A DNA stretch of 64,000 bases from Bathymodiolus brooksi (GCA_963680875.1 OY804580.1:100312395-100376394); one strand, 5' to 3'; counted from the stretch's first letter, positions 36,870-47,795 are shown. Notes: a model not told the origin generated them from the sequence alone. Translations and numbers: made by a program.

Positions 36870-37135
36870 GGAGAGTCAGTGAGTGATTGTTGTTTAAGGC
36901 TAACTCGACAATTTTTCAGCTATATCATGGCGAGAACAAGTTACTTTTCAATTAAATGATGATAAGACCCGCTTTGTATTAGACCGCCACGCTTAGCTGG
37001 ATTAATATAGTGCTAAATCACTGAAACAAAAGTCCGCGGATAGACATGTCGCCCTACTCGGGCACATATGCCTGATTCCGAGCCAATCAGTCTTTGCGGG
37101 TGCTAAGCAGAGAAGCAACAAATACCAGTTTTATA
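36870..37135 (+). mobile_element. Dispersed element family A, copy with a single central unit
   Basis: This locus matches the flanks and centre of the element at 28061-28950: GCGAGAACAAGTTAC, AGTGCTAAATCA, GAAACAAAAGTCCG, then GGGCACATATGCCTGATTCC and TGCTAAGCAGAGA. Only one copy of the 55-bp segment is present (about 37021-37075). It is followed by a 22-base T run at 37138-37159. Confidence 0.65.
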
Positions 37136-37159
37136 ACTTTTTTTTTTTTTTTTTTTTTT

Positions 37160-38037
37160 ATATATATGTTAATTGTTTATTTAGTGTTTGAGCAACTATA
37201 GTATTTACTCCTGACATATTAAACAGTTACTAAATGAAATTGAGGGATATAGCAAGTTTATGATCTCCCGAAGGACTTTTATAGTCTTTGGTATTCTCTA
37301 ACATTTATATGTTATAAGTAAGTAATAAATATTTAAACACTAGAGAGTGACTGACAAAGAATATATACATGTACTTACCTCTAACCGTGAGAAAGGTACA
37401 TGCATATGCTTAATGATTTGAGAAAACCATCCTACAATCATCCTCACTTTTATTCTTATGTTTTTGTTATGATCGATAAAAAAGTATTAATTCTACATGT
37501 ACTAATAACAATTTTTCTCAATTTTCCGGAAATGCATGATGATTTCACCAATGTGTGGTCTTAATTTGGCTCAGCTTCAGGAACACAACTTTTATCAGGA
37601 AAGTGACACTTTACTTGAATAGAAGTAGAAACGACAAAATTCATGTTTATTTAATTGTTTTTATTTATTTATTAATTTGTGGTACATCTATTATTGGTCG
37701 TAACAACATATTTTTTTTAACTTTACAAGTATTGAGGAAGTTCCTCTTATTTTGCAATAGAAGTAGGTTTTAAATTCCCAATTGGCTTGTATATTTCAGG
37801 AATGATTTTAGGTTCGTTTTTTTTTTATTTAAGTTTAATTTGTTTTTATTGTTTTTTGCAGTTCTTTTATTTTGTTGTGTTTCCTCTTGCATTTTTGTGA
37901 GGGAGGGAAAAAAAAGGGGGGGGGGGTCATAATTGACTGAACTCTTATGGTAAGGAATCTCAATTTTTGAGTTAATATACAGTCGATTCAATTATTTTCG
38001 TGATTATTGAATGTGCTTGATTGATAGGCAAGAAGAG
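37160..38037. other. AT-rich non-coding region upstream of the TLR gene
   Basis: No gene is supported. The region holds the candidate 5' splice donor for the receptor gene (minus strand, 37373-37378). A purine tract ending in a G run lies at about 37901-37926. Small open frames here are AT-biased and featureless. Confidence 0.5.
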
Positions 38038-38255
38038 TTTGAAGGTACCAAAGGGGTAATCAAAATCCGTAAATTGAAGAAGAACAGACAACACAATGGC
38101 CGAAAGAAAAAGTACAAAAGGAAAAACAACGATCTACAAAATACACATAAAACTAAAGATCGAGTAACACGAACCCCACCAAAAACCGGGGGTGAACTCA
38201 GGTGTTCCGTAAGGGTAAGCAGTTCCTGCTCCACTAGTGGCACCCATCATGTAAA
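38038..38255 (+). mobile_element. Dispersed repeat family B, most complete copy
   Basis: Landmarks in order are AAAGGGGTAATCAAAATCCG, ACAACACAATGGCCGAAAG, AACAACGATCTACAAAA, GAACCCCACCAAAAACCGGG, GGTGAACTCAGGTGTTCCG and CTCCACTAGTGGCACCCATC. Related sequence occurs at 26737, 29085, 32712, 45665 and 45829 in this window. Sequence of this kind is, in my memory, common in Mytilus genomic clones. There is no coding capacity, and the class is unknown. Confidence 0.7.
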
Positions 38256-38479
38256 TCTAGTTACAAACAACGTTTCTATTCATTGAATTTATCATTATTT
38301 AACACGTGGGTCGTATTTTAGTTATAATTTTTGACAAGAAAAAACTTATTTACGTTTTTATTACAATAAACCGTGTAAGTAAAACTTGACAATGGGATGA
38401 GCCAATGTGCTGAATATTAGAATGCCACAAGCAAAAGAGAATACTATGTACAGGGTCGGGAAATTATGCCTTGGGTCAC

Positions 38480-38815
38480 GATCGACAAGTCCTAAGCAAA
38501 CTGTTGTTAATTATGATGGTGGATAGATTTTCCCTTGCAACCGAAAAAGCAACTTATAGCAAACTGTTACTCATTAGAATGATGGATAGGCTCGACAGAT
38601 GTTGCCTTGCAATCGGCCAACAACTACAACTCCTAGCAAACTATTGCTCATTATGATGGTGGATAACCTCGACAGATTAGTTCATGTAACCAGTCAAGAA
38701 CGACAACTCCTAACAAACTGTTGTTAATGTATGATGGTGAATAGCCTCGTCAAATTTTGTTTTGCAACCGGCCAAGAACGACAACTCATAGCAAACTGTA
38801 CTCATTAGAAACTAC
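38480..38815 (+). repeat. Diverged tandem repeat of about 77 bp, 4-5 copies
   Basis: The motif GCAAACTGTTG(or ACTC)TTA with a following GATGGTGGATAG recurs at 38496, 38559, 38636, 38713 and 38791. The later spacings are 77-78 bp; the first is 63 bp. Each unit also carries a CCTTGCAACCGGCCAA-like stretch. The copies are considerably diverged, so this is an old array. Confidence 0.85.
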
Positions 38816-39592
38816 TGCTCATGGTCTTTTATTTTTTAAAGAGAGTACCATTCTCGATACACGAACAACTCAGTTGCGTTCCCTAAGGACGAGTTTTGTA
38901 TTTAATTTGTTCCGCAGAAGTGGACGCCCCTATTATTACACCACCGAGACAAACGTATACAGGGTTATCATGAATTGATATATTAATAAGCTCGCTCCGT
39001 TAAGTGAGCTATTTATGATTGAAACATGGTAAGATTAAATCAATAAAGGAATAATGACAAATACCATTTACTTTGACTAGAATACCATTTACTTTGACTA
39101 AAACAGAAATCCTTATCATCCATACACTATGCCTATGAAAAAGTTTCAACACATCCGGGTTATCCATACACAATGCCTATGAAAAAGCTTCAACACATCC
39201 GGTCACTGCTTTTCGAGACACCCTCGAGAACTTATGAAAGATACGGTGTACGAAAGGTATCGAGGGGCGAAATACCGGTCTCGTGATAGCGAGACCGGTA
39301 TTTCGCTGTTGCCTATATTGTTTGCTTGTGAAACAAACATTAAATTTAATTCAACGTTCTTCCTCTTTGACGAAAACATACAAATTATTTGTTTGAAATG
39401 AATATTTAAAGAATTTTGTCTGTAAATTGAAACCGATAATTATCGAATCCTACACGGAAAGTAACGAGTCACTAAAAATAACACGATTGCGCAACCCGAT
39501 CGTCTGCTCTGTATTATTCCTAAAGCAAACTCAAGCTTATATTTATATTCGCTTAATCGCATCAGGTATTGATAAAATACACAACTGCCCAA
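38816..39592. other. Non-coding stretch with two short tandem duplications
   Basis: There is a 21-bp duplication (AATACCATTTACTTTGACT at 39060 and 39081) and a 44-bp duplication (39118-39161 and 39162-39205). These are followed by the hairpin annotated at 39267-39306. I see no gene. Confidence 0.7.
39267..39306. other. Perfect 17-bp-stem hairpin
   Basis: GCGAAATACCGGTCTCG, a six-base loop TGATAG, and CGAGACCGGTATTTCGC form an uninterrupted inverted repeat. The surrounding sequence is AT-rich, so a GC-rich perfect stem stands out. The function is unknown. It is not followed by a T run that would suggest a polymerase III terminator. Confidence 0.8.
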
Positions 39593-39751
39593 AATGTCTC
39601 AAAGAAAAACACTTTCAAAAGTTCCGTTGACCCCCCAGTTTACAACAAATGGTCTTTCCTACGCGGATGTGGTTAAATTTGATAACAACAACAACTTTTA
39701 TTTTGTCAATCACGACGCCCCAAAGAAGCAGAACAATTACAATGAGAATTA
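39593..39751 (+). pseudogene. Short ORF with a YADVVKF motif, probable coding-repeat fragment
   Basis: An ATG-initiated frame of 52 codons is rich in Asn, Lys and Ser. It contains LSYADVVKFDNNNN near its centre and ends in a stop at 39751. The same YADVVKF motif appears in another frame at 41165-41190, and a related KFDKSNHVHV stretch appears at 40190-40220. I suspect the remnant of a retroelement ORF1-like or repeated gene family, but I cannot name the family. It is too short to be a convincing complete gene. Confidence 0.35.
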
Positions 39752-40173
39752 AAAATATACAATTGATTACTATTGATTGCATTGATTGGAGAAGGAAAAA
39801 AAATATCCCGAGGGGAGAAATCAGTAATAAAGAAAAAGAAAAGTAATAATAATATATTCAGTAAATGTGTAAAGGGAGACAACAAATACAGTGTTTGGTG
39901 TATGGATGTCCTTTAATGGCTTTATAATGTGTATGAGTGAAAGCAAATTCCAAGTCTTATTGCATATATAATTAAAATTTAATTATTAAACCTTCACTAT
40001 AACTTCCATAAAAAGGAGATCATATCATTCTCATTTGACAATAGAAATAATTAGACAACACTAGCCTAACAGCTCAGAGGTCATCCAACTAAAGCATATT
40101 TGACTTTTTTAGCACTGAATAGATTATTTATTAAATTTATCAATTTTTTATTAACATAATTGTCCTCATTTGA

Positions 40174-40461
40174 CATCAACCAAATAAATTTGATAAGTCT
40201 AACCATGTCCATGTATGGGATCATTCCTATTCTACAAGTATACAAAGTGTTGAGGAAAACTGTACTCATGATTATTCATATGTACAAAACACGTCTGTAA
40301 CTAAAATTCCTGTAATTGATCCACTGTGTATCATCTGTACACGGGAAATAGCTACCATGGAATGGGCGATAATATTTTACAGAATTTTAAGGATTAAAAC
40401 TGCATATTTTAATAACATGGCGTTTATTATAGGTCCAGGAATAGTATTTCGTGACATTTAA
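40174..40461 (+). pseudogene. Open frame related to the 41.1-kb fragment, no start codon
   Basis: This is a 95-codon frame between an upstream in-frame TGA and a TAA. Its first part, KFDKSNHVHVWDHSYS, resembles KFGDKHQNKHVGDHSYA of the fragment at 41082-41291, so both probably descend from one coding sequence. The rest is unrecognised. Without a start or clear splice sites it is most likely a decayed fragment. Confidence 0.3.
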
Positions 40462-40698
40462 CGAACACTTTACAAGATCAGTCCTGTAATTGATTAAAAA
40501 TGGAAACATGTGGGTCACTAGTACTTACGAAATTTGCTCATTCCTGGCATTTAAAGATGATTCTAAGAGTAGCTAATACATTTGTCAATCATAAACTACG
40601 GATATATGGTTCAATCAACATAAACAACTAAGTGTGACCGGAAATTGATTTAATTTTTCCATCATTAAAGAGAAATCGGATACTTTTTACGATCAGAA

Positions 40699-40781
40699 AG
40701 TGTACGGGTTTTAGCGAATTTAGTGTACGGTAGCTATAACCCGTACACAAACACATTATTTTGGGCTAAAACCCGTACACT
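40699..40781. repeat. Inverted repeat with 17-bp perfect arms
   Basis: AGTGTACGGGTTTTAGC (40699-40715) is exactly reverse-complementary to GCTAAAACCCGTACACT (40765-40781). A second, shorter complementary pair (AGTGTACGG and CCGTACAC) lies inside the loop. It could be a small foldback element or a cruciform site. There is no coding content. Confidence 0.8.
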
Positions 40782-40893
40782 AACGTCGATATTAATGTTG
40801 TTATAATTCCAAATCCAATTAACAGTGTATCAAAGGGGATATAATTTCAGATGTTTCGTCACTAAATTTTACTTTTCCAGTTACGTTTTACTC

Positions 40894-41085
40894 ATGGAAA
40901 GCGTCTACATCAAGTTGTTATCTGAAGTACTAGGTGAACATTATCACACATCAAACAATTTTAGCGAAGTTCCTTTATTATATGAGCCCAAAAAGTATAA
41001 GCGGTATTTATCTGGAATCTGCCATATTAACAGTTTCAACGAAAAGTTGTGCTTTCGCAGTAAAACGACTTCTTACTTACCTTGA
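40894..41085 (+). CDS. Uncertain small ORF or exon
   Basis: A 63-codon frame starts at an ATG 13 bases after a good acceptor-like TTTTACTTTTCCAG (40867-40880) and ends at 41085. The protein has no recognisable motif. A poor downstream context and nearby decayed fragments make a real gene doubtful. RNA evidence would decide it. Confidence 0.2.
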   Translation: MESVYIKLLSEVLGEHYHTSNNFSEVPLLYEPKKYKRYLSGICHINSFNEKLCFRSKTTSYLP

Positions 41086-41381
41086 CAACTTGTAAATCGG
41101 TGTGTTACGTTTCAGTAGTAGCTATTGCCCATGTACAGACGATATACAGTGATAACTCCAAGGGTGATCATAACTATGCAGATGTGGTTAAATTTGGGGA
41201 TAAACATCAAAATAAGCATGTTGGGGACCATTCCTATGCATGCACTGTGGAGGAAAGTGGTGCTCTTCATAATAAAAATAATGAAAAATAAATTATCCCC
41301 AATCCTCAAATTGAACAGGGTGATAAACAGGATTGTGTGATTGAAGAAAAAATAGTCAGTTGCATTAGCAGAAATACATGT
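41082..41381 (+). pseudogene. Decayed coding fragment with the YADVVKF motif
   Basis: The open frame ends at 41291 and contains NYADVVKFGDKH followed by HVGDHSYACTVEE. After the TAA, the same frame continues as IIPNPQIEQGDKQDCV to about 41370 without another stop, which suggests a nonsense mutation in a once longer coding sequence. It is related to the fragments at 39593 and 40174. The family is not identified. Confidence 0.35.
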
Positions 41382-43019
41382 ATTTTTTTCTTTTGTCTTT
41401 GGTAAATTATTTTCTATATATATGCAGTCTCCGAAATAATCAATTTAAGTTACTGGCCTGAACACTTTAATTTTTTTTTCTTTAAATATATAGACTATAA
41501 CAAACTGAGAGGAAATTCACTATCCAGGGACCATTGGTCGATGACTGCATGTAGATAGGCCATCTGTATTTGTCTTGTCTTGTCTTTTCAAGAAAGGCCA
41601 TCTGAATTTAGATTTGCAGAGAATTCAATCCGAATCTTATATGATCTAACTAATGATCATGATTTCCAAACAGCCAGATACAGCTTTTACCTTCTACTTT
41701 TAATCTGTATCTTAAGTGTCCATACTGCAAATGAATGCAGTTTAAAATCTGCAAAACAAAATACTCGGCCGTTCTATCTGGTTGCATGTATGCTTGTTAT
41801 TTTTCAGTTTACACTTTAATTTATCTATGCTGCTCATTTTGGTATAGATTTGAGAGTTCTTTATTAATCAAAGGAAGTCTGGTCTGCTTTAGACTTGAAA
41901 TATATAACCTTAGCATAAGTTTCAGAAACTGGACCAAAATTTACAATGAAAGTATTAATTTAAAATGTTTCAACACTGTAAAAGCCACTGATGAACACTT
42001 TGTCTACTTTAGGACCATCCCATTTACTGAATGAACCATTTTCTTTGAGAAGTACAGTCACAGTATGTACAGACCAGAGTTGCATCTCCAAAGTTTAGAC
42101 AATTTATGGTAAGTATTTTGAAGCGTTTACATTTAATTAGTGTTTTATTTTGTTATTTCTTGTTCTTCCTTGTTTTAAATTTCACCCAACTTAGCCAAGC
42201 TTAATATTTTTCAGCTGGGGGAAGGAGGGATATCAGTCTTCTGGAATTGTGCCCAACCGAAGGACACAAGGACACGACAGGCAAATTCTGAGTCGGTTCA
42301 GTGAATTTATTTATCAGGGACAGAAATTAACAAGGGGCCATGGCCCCTAGATTTTGGTCTGGGCTACTAAACTTTTACCTATAATTTAGCTAAACATATA
42401 GATATTTTTTTATCAAAAATCTTGTCTGTGCTACCAGCTTGAACTTCCCAATTTCTATCCAGGAAGCTAATCATTGTATTGTTGTTTGGTCCAATATTAT
42501 TATTAACCCTTTCTGATCTTGCTTAAGCTTGTACAGGTAGTGCCTGCAGGTAGTTTACAGGTAGTACCTGCCTCATATCAAACTGAACTAGTGATTACAA
42601 TACCACTATCAGCTTTTCAACAAAATTTCACATCTTGAGGAGTGTCTCAGACCCTATGCTATGTGCAACATATACATACTCTATTATGTCTATGGTCACT
42701 AGTAAACCAAATTTCTATTTTCAGGCAAAGTTGGTAAATAATTATATGTACATAAGCATAAAGTTTTGCATATGTTTGCTCATCCAAGACCAAGGATATC
42801 TAATTAATGATTAGCTTCGCGAGCTTTCCAGGCAGTGCCTGTTTCATATTAATTAATTCGCAGTTAATATTTACACTCAGTGGTGCAAATTCATAATTTT
42901 ATTAGAACCTCCGAAAATGGCGTCCAACAACAAAATATTAACAAATGAAGTTGCAGACATGTTCCCGTTGTAACTCTTAGATTTTGATCTAACTGTATTA
43001 TTCACTGGATACGTTATAT
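41382..43019. other. AT-rich region without supported genes
   Basis: Open frames at 41580-42034 start only at non-ATG codons and have no recognisable domain. A strong donor-like sequence ATGGTAAGTATT lies at about 42107-42118, so a non-coding exon ending there is possible but unproven. Short repeats of GTAGTGCCTGCAGG type occur near 42537-42572. Confidence 0.4.
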
Positions 43020-43205
43020 CTAACTTCCGGTATTGTGTGGGAGTTCGTGTGTCTAACTTCCGGTATTGTGTGGGAGTTCGTGTGTCTAACTTCCGGTATT
43101 GTGTGGGAGTTCGTGTGTCTAACTTCCGGTATTGTGTGGGAGTTCGTGTGTCTAACTTCCGGTATTGTGTGGGAGTTCGTGTGTCTAATTTCTGGTATCG
43201 TGTTT
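43020..43205 (+). repeat. 33-bp minisatellite, 6 copies
   Basis: Units start CTAACTTCCGGTATTG at 43020, 43053, 43086, 43119 and 43152, with a diverged sixth at 43185. Because 33 is a multiple of three, two frames read as 11-residue peptide repeats. There is no ATG context or codon signature to support coding. Confidence 0.93.
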
Positions 43206-43352
43206 TTCGGTCTTGTCTTATGCTTTTAGGTTTTATTCAATGTTTCAATGGTGTGTGTGTGTGGTTTTTGTTTTGTTCATCCGTTTTGTTACGTATTCTT
43301 ATAATTAAAATCAAACAGGGTGAATCAATAATATCATTGTAACTATTTGTTT

Positions 43353-44115
43353 CACAGGGGCTCGCAGTTATATTTTCACATCACCAGGTATGTATTAAAA
43401 AGAAGAAGGGAGGACACTTTTGGGGGGGCCAAAAGTGAAAGTAGAGTTTCGGCACCTTTTTTCGCTTCAAAAACGGTTTAGTCTTTGTTCTTCCCATAAA
43501 ATTAATGCAAATATCGATGTTTTTTGCTGATTGACTGGTTTACAGTGGAATAACACTCGTTTTTAAATTCCAAACGGTTTGGACAACTTCTTATCATACT
43601 CAATTCTGGTTTCTACGGACTTAATAATATTGATAGAAATAAAAAAATCGAAATATAATTTTAGAAAGTAGGAAAAAAGAAAACTTAAATCTCTTGCTTT
43701 AAGATATATTTTTTCCTTGTCTCAATCAATCTGGAAATATAGGAAGACAGCATTTTAAGAATATCTTTTGACAAGATGCGTAAATAATTTCCCGCAAAAA
43801 TGTCAGTTTAAATCCTTTGACCAATGAAAACTCACCTTGATATTTAGTCCGTATAAACCGGAATTGAGTATGATAAGAAGTTGTCCAAACCGCTTGAAAT
43901 TTAAATATGAGTGTTATTCCACTGTAAACCAGTCAATCAGCAAAAAACATCGATATTTGCATTCAATTTATGGGAAGAACAAAGACTAAACCGTTTTTGA
44001 AGCGAAAAAAGGTGTCGAAACTCTACTTTCACCTTTGGCCCCCCCAAAAAGTGTCCTCCCTTCTTCTTTTTAATACATACCTGGTGATGTGAAAATATAA
44101 CTGCGAGCCCCTGTG
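43353..44115. mobile_element. Foldback DNA transposon (non-autonomous), 763 bp, with 8-bp target duplication
   Basis: Two inverted arms of about 276 bp (43353-43628 and 43840-44115) are over 90% identical by eye and enclose an AT-rich loop of about 210 bp. The ends are CACAGGGGCTCGCAG and its reverse complement. ATTTGTTT flanks the element directly on both sides (43345-43352 and 44116-44123) as an exact 8-bp target site duplication. There is no transposase frame. An 8-bp duplication fits hAT or P-type mobilisation, but long foldback arms also occur in other classes, so I leave the superfamily open. The high arm identity indicates a young insertion. Confidence 0.93.
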
Positions 44116-44123
44116 ATTTGTTT

Positions 44124-45660
44124 ATGGAAATAATATATTGTAAAATGAATACAAGTTTTATTCACATTAATATGGATTAGGCACAGCCTACAGGCGAGCA
44201 TCGCATCTACGCATAGACATGTACATGTACAAATAGTAGTTTTGGGTTCTTTTCTTTATTATTCTTGAATATTTGTCTTTGTTCTTCAATTCGACTTACC
44301 CAGTTAATTCTATTGCAAAGGATATTTTTTGGGCCGAGATATATCGGAGACGACTTTTTTTTAGGGCCGAGATATATCGGGGACGACCTTTTTTTTTAGG
44401 GCCGATCGTTCTTTAGGGGCGAAACAAGAAGGTTTAACGATTGTCCATTTTTTAAATAAATTAATCGTTTCGTGTAAAGAAGCTGTACGTTTCCTTTCTA
44501 ATTTTTTTTTTTTTAAACTGAATAGTTATTTTTTATTCAAATTAAAAGGTCATTTCCGGTACTTCACTCCGATTGTCCATTCTATGTCGAAACTTATAAT
44601 TCATTTCCGGTTGGTATTGATCATATATTGATTCATCTTCGTACACACATGTTGCTGTTTAGCTCGCATTTTGCGATGCCCACTATAAATCAAATTCCCA
44701 GAAAAAAAGTAAAATTCTGAAAATTAAGTATATTTAAATCAAAATAAATTGTATCTTTAAAAAGAATGGAGTACTGAATCGTTAAAATATGAAAATAAAA
44801 AAGATGCAACAAACCTTTAATTTTCATTCCATTGAAATGAAGTTAAACGCAATAAATAATGTCTTAGTTTGTATTACATCTACCTACAAAAATTAATTAT
44901 TTATGAATATAGCGCGTAGTAATTTCTTACTGTATTATTCAGAACCGGTTTTCATAATACGGGGGTATTTAAAGAACCGTGAGAACAATTCAGTATCGAG
45001 ACTAGGCAGTGACCGTAGCGAGCAGACCCACGAGTTTATTGTGAAGTCAAATTTTTAGTTACATCAACAACCTTATAGTATAAAGAAAATATCAGTATTA
45101 TACGTAGCATGTTTGTACATATACCTATTTATTTCCTCGTCATTAAATATAATTTATGTATATGTACGAATCAGTTTGTAATTTTTTAAATGTCTTTTAT
45201 AGATTGATAGAGACTTTCCAGTGACTTTTGACAGTTAAATATTAGTGAAACATAAAGTTGTGTAAAATGAACTTATTTATAATATGATGTTGTTTGTTGT
45301 GTTTTAATACAATAGAAATGGTCACTGCGGCAGTCAATCTTCAATTGTGTTTGTGTTTTATTTATTAATAAGTATAGGTACATAACGCAAATACTTGGTT
45401 TTCGTCGAATATAGAATATTACAGCTAACAGTACATAAATACTTTATGTTCGTTTGAACAACGTGAATTAGAACATAAGTGTTGTTATGCGAGTTCGTTT
45501 CTCTTCCGTGTCGGTTCTAATCGATTCAAACTTATGTGATAAAGTTATTTCCTTTGGGTTTTTCCAATGTCATAAAATATTTTATTTTGTTGATGTAATA
45601 TTTCCTTGTTAAAAACATAAAGGGGATTTAATGTACAATGATAGATACGTAACGTTTATA
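44124..45660. other. Non-coding region with a small tandem repeat and a possible core promoter
   Basis: GGGCCGAGATATATCGG occurs twice, at 44331 and 44364, each followed by GACGAC and a T run. A third start, GGGCCGATC, is at 44399. A TATTTAAAG box at about 44967-44975 is followed some 25 bases later by an initiator-like TTCAGTATC. This could be a core promoter or an LTR fragment, but no gene follows within view. Confidence 0.4.
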
Positions 45661-46003
45661 AATAGATTAAAGGAGGTAATCAGAAGCCGTACATCGAAAG
45701 GGGACAGAAAATACAATGGTCAAAAGAGAAAGACAAACAATGTTCTACAAAACACTACACAGACAAAATAAAAAAACATAGATATCTAATTTAGGTTAAA
45801 TGACTGGTTTCTGGAAAAAGTAGAGTTTGAAGATAACAAAGGGGTAATCCGAATGGTTCACAATGGGAAACTTGACATCATCTCAACCTTTATCAGGTAC
45901 CCTTAACTAAAGACTGAGCCACACGAAACCCACAGAAAAAAAGGGAGTGAGCTCAGAAAGAATAAAATGTTCCTGCTCCACTAGTGACACCCATCGTGTT
46001 ACT
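45661..46003 (+). mobile_element. Two adjacent partial copies of dispersed repeat family B
   Basis: The first partial copy, 45665-45810, has AGGTAATCAGAAGCCGT, AAAAGAGAAAGACAAAC and ATAGATATCTAATTTAGG. The second, 45829-46003, restarts with AGTTTGAAGATAACAAAGGG and ends with TGTTCCTGCTCCACTAGTG and ACACCCATCGTGTTAC. Together they cover most of the family as seen at 38038-38255. There is no coding capacity. Confidence 0.65.
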
Positions 46004-46118
46004 GTTAAATGACTCCAACATAATGCGATATGAAAATCGCTTTGGACAACAGTTGAAAACATAATATTTCATTTCATTTTTGTTTTGTTCTCTTATCCTT
46101 TTAACCTTTTCAACAATT

Positions 46119-46580
46119 TTAATTGTCTGTCTGTTCGAATATTTTTACATACAAGTTTTTATACGATGTTATGTCAGTATCAAAACTTCTTTTCCTCTCC
46201 GAATATCCTTCCGCCCCGCCTGCTTCCCGTGACATATACACTCTAAACATAGGATTATTCTCAATAGTATCACCATGACTACTGTTGTCTAATCTAGAGT
46301 CAAAAATACTAGTAGCCACACGTGGGAACTCTGGTTTCTGTGATGGATGTAGAGTACTGCCACCAAAAATATCATTGGATGTTCGAGCATGGTCATGTCG
46401 TTCATTACCAGACATAGGTAGTTTTGATGACGAGAACTTTATAGTTTTGTTCCATAAGTACAGTGTATCCCCATGTGTAATGTAGTGTGCCTTTACGTTA
46501 TCTATGTTAAAATACTGTTTACTGGTGTTTACATAAGACTTGGTAATGTCTACCACAACAGCACCATTCTGTCCTATTAC
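46119..46580 (-). CDS. Terminal coding exon of an unidentified multi-exon gene (partial)
   Basis: On the minus strand, a strong acceptor (TTTCTTTTATTTTATTAG) is followed at once by an open frame starting GTA ATA GGA and running 153 codons to a stop at 46119. The intron-side TAG is in frame, so the frame begins at the splice site rather than at an ATG. Its start reads VIGQNGAVVVDITKSYVN, with GDTLYLWN about 40 residues in. The tail is polar, rich in Ser, Arg, Asp and Asn, with no cysteine pattern, membrane segment or domain I can name. Upstream exons could not be identified with confidence within 47-kb non-coding sequence. They may lie inside or beyond the satellite. Confidence 0.55.
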   Translation of the reverse strand, partial: VIGQNGAVVVDITKSYVNTSKQYFNIDNVKAHYITHGDTLYLWNKTIKFSSSKLPMSGNERHDHARTSNDIFGGSTLHPSQKPEFPRVATSIFDSRLDNSSHGDTIENNPMFRVYMSREAGGAEGYSERKRSFDTDITSYKNLYVKIFEQTDN

Positions 46581-47795
46581 CTAATAAAATAAAAGAAAAA
46601 CAACTAATAAAACACCGTAAGAGTACTCAATACAACATCACGTGATCAAGTTTGTTAATGACTTGTGGTAGGCCGATGGTTTTCTCGGTGTACTCCGTTT
46701 TCCTTTACCAACAAAACTGACCGCCACGATACAATGGAAATATTGTTAAAAGTGGCGTTAAACACCATATACCTATTGTAACCTCCCCCCCCCCCCCCTC
46801 TCTCCGTAAGAACATTTACTAAAACTAATGGCCAAATGGCAGAAACGTATGCAAAATCGTTGGCCTTAAAACACATACACACGATTGCTCCCCATTCTGG
46901 AGTTATACAAGCATTGCAAAATAAAAAGTGGAGGTGCTAAACTAGTTTGATTAACCTCGACCTCCTGTCTGAGTGAAATGATGCGGTCATGTAGGTGTTT
47001 TGCACATGTGAGTAAAATATCAACTCTCAGATATAGCTGGGTGATCAACGTTACTGTACAAAACGCCGATTTAAATATTTTTTAAATGAATTAGTGGTTA
47101 GTAAACAATATGTTATTTTTGTGTGAATACATTTACTATATAAATAGTTTTATTTCCATTTTTTATGTGTCCATTATCATTCTGTGTGTACATGTTGTTT
47201 TAAAAACCGAACATTTGAGGAATGGTATTGTTAGTCTATAGAAAAATATAGTAGTTCAATTCTGTTTCCAAAAAAAGAAGGAAAATAATAAAAAATAAAT
47301 ATAATAAAGGCTCCATTTTTTTGGCACTTTATCCAACGTTACGACCAGCAGGACTTTATCAAGGATAAGTTTATAAAGAGATCACATATTGTGTCCATTC
47401 GTTCAGTCCGTGATACATAAAACTTATGCATCATTGATTTTTTAAGTGTATGGCCGAAACGCTGGATAAAAGAGCAGAAACAATATATGTTATTATTTTT
47501 TTTTTTAAATAAATCTAATGATGTCCAATTGAATATTTGAGACAAAGGTAAAATGTCAATTCTAATGCAACTGTAATGTAATTCGTGTTTTTATTGGCAG
47601 CCGTTTATCGTCAAATCGACCGATGGCATGTATCGTATCCAAGGTTCTACTTAGAATGACCATCATATTGGTTTTATTTTCAAATCAAGCATATCTAATA
47701 ATTGTAATATAATTGAACAATAAAAAGAACCCACCTATTCCAAAATAAACGTTTGAGAATACCGAATCAAAAAAACAGTAAAACATTGACAATCC
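46581..47795. other. Non-coding spacer before the 43-bp satellite
   Basis: A C run lies at about 46785-46798. Several small frames on the minus strand (46655-47048, 47339-47545) cross low-complexity sequence and show no recognisable protein. No RNA gene or further repeat was seen. Confidence 0.5.

Noticed and set aside
43035..43342. Frames with 11-residue repeats
   Set aside because: The 33-bp minisatellite keeps two frames open by length alone. There is no supporting gene structure.
46655..47048. Possible upstream exons of the 46.1-kb gene
   Set aside because: One crosses a C run that yields poly-Gly and the other lacks clear splice sites in frame. Neither could be joined with confidence.
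47339..47545. 68-codon minus-strand frame, possible reverse transcriptase relic
   Set aside because: No conserved motif is visible in either strand, and the sequence contains A/T runs.
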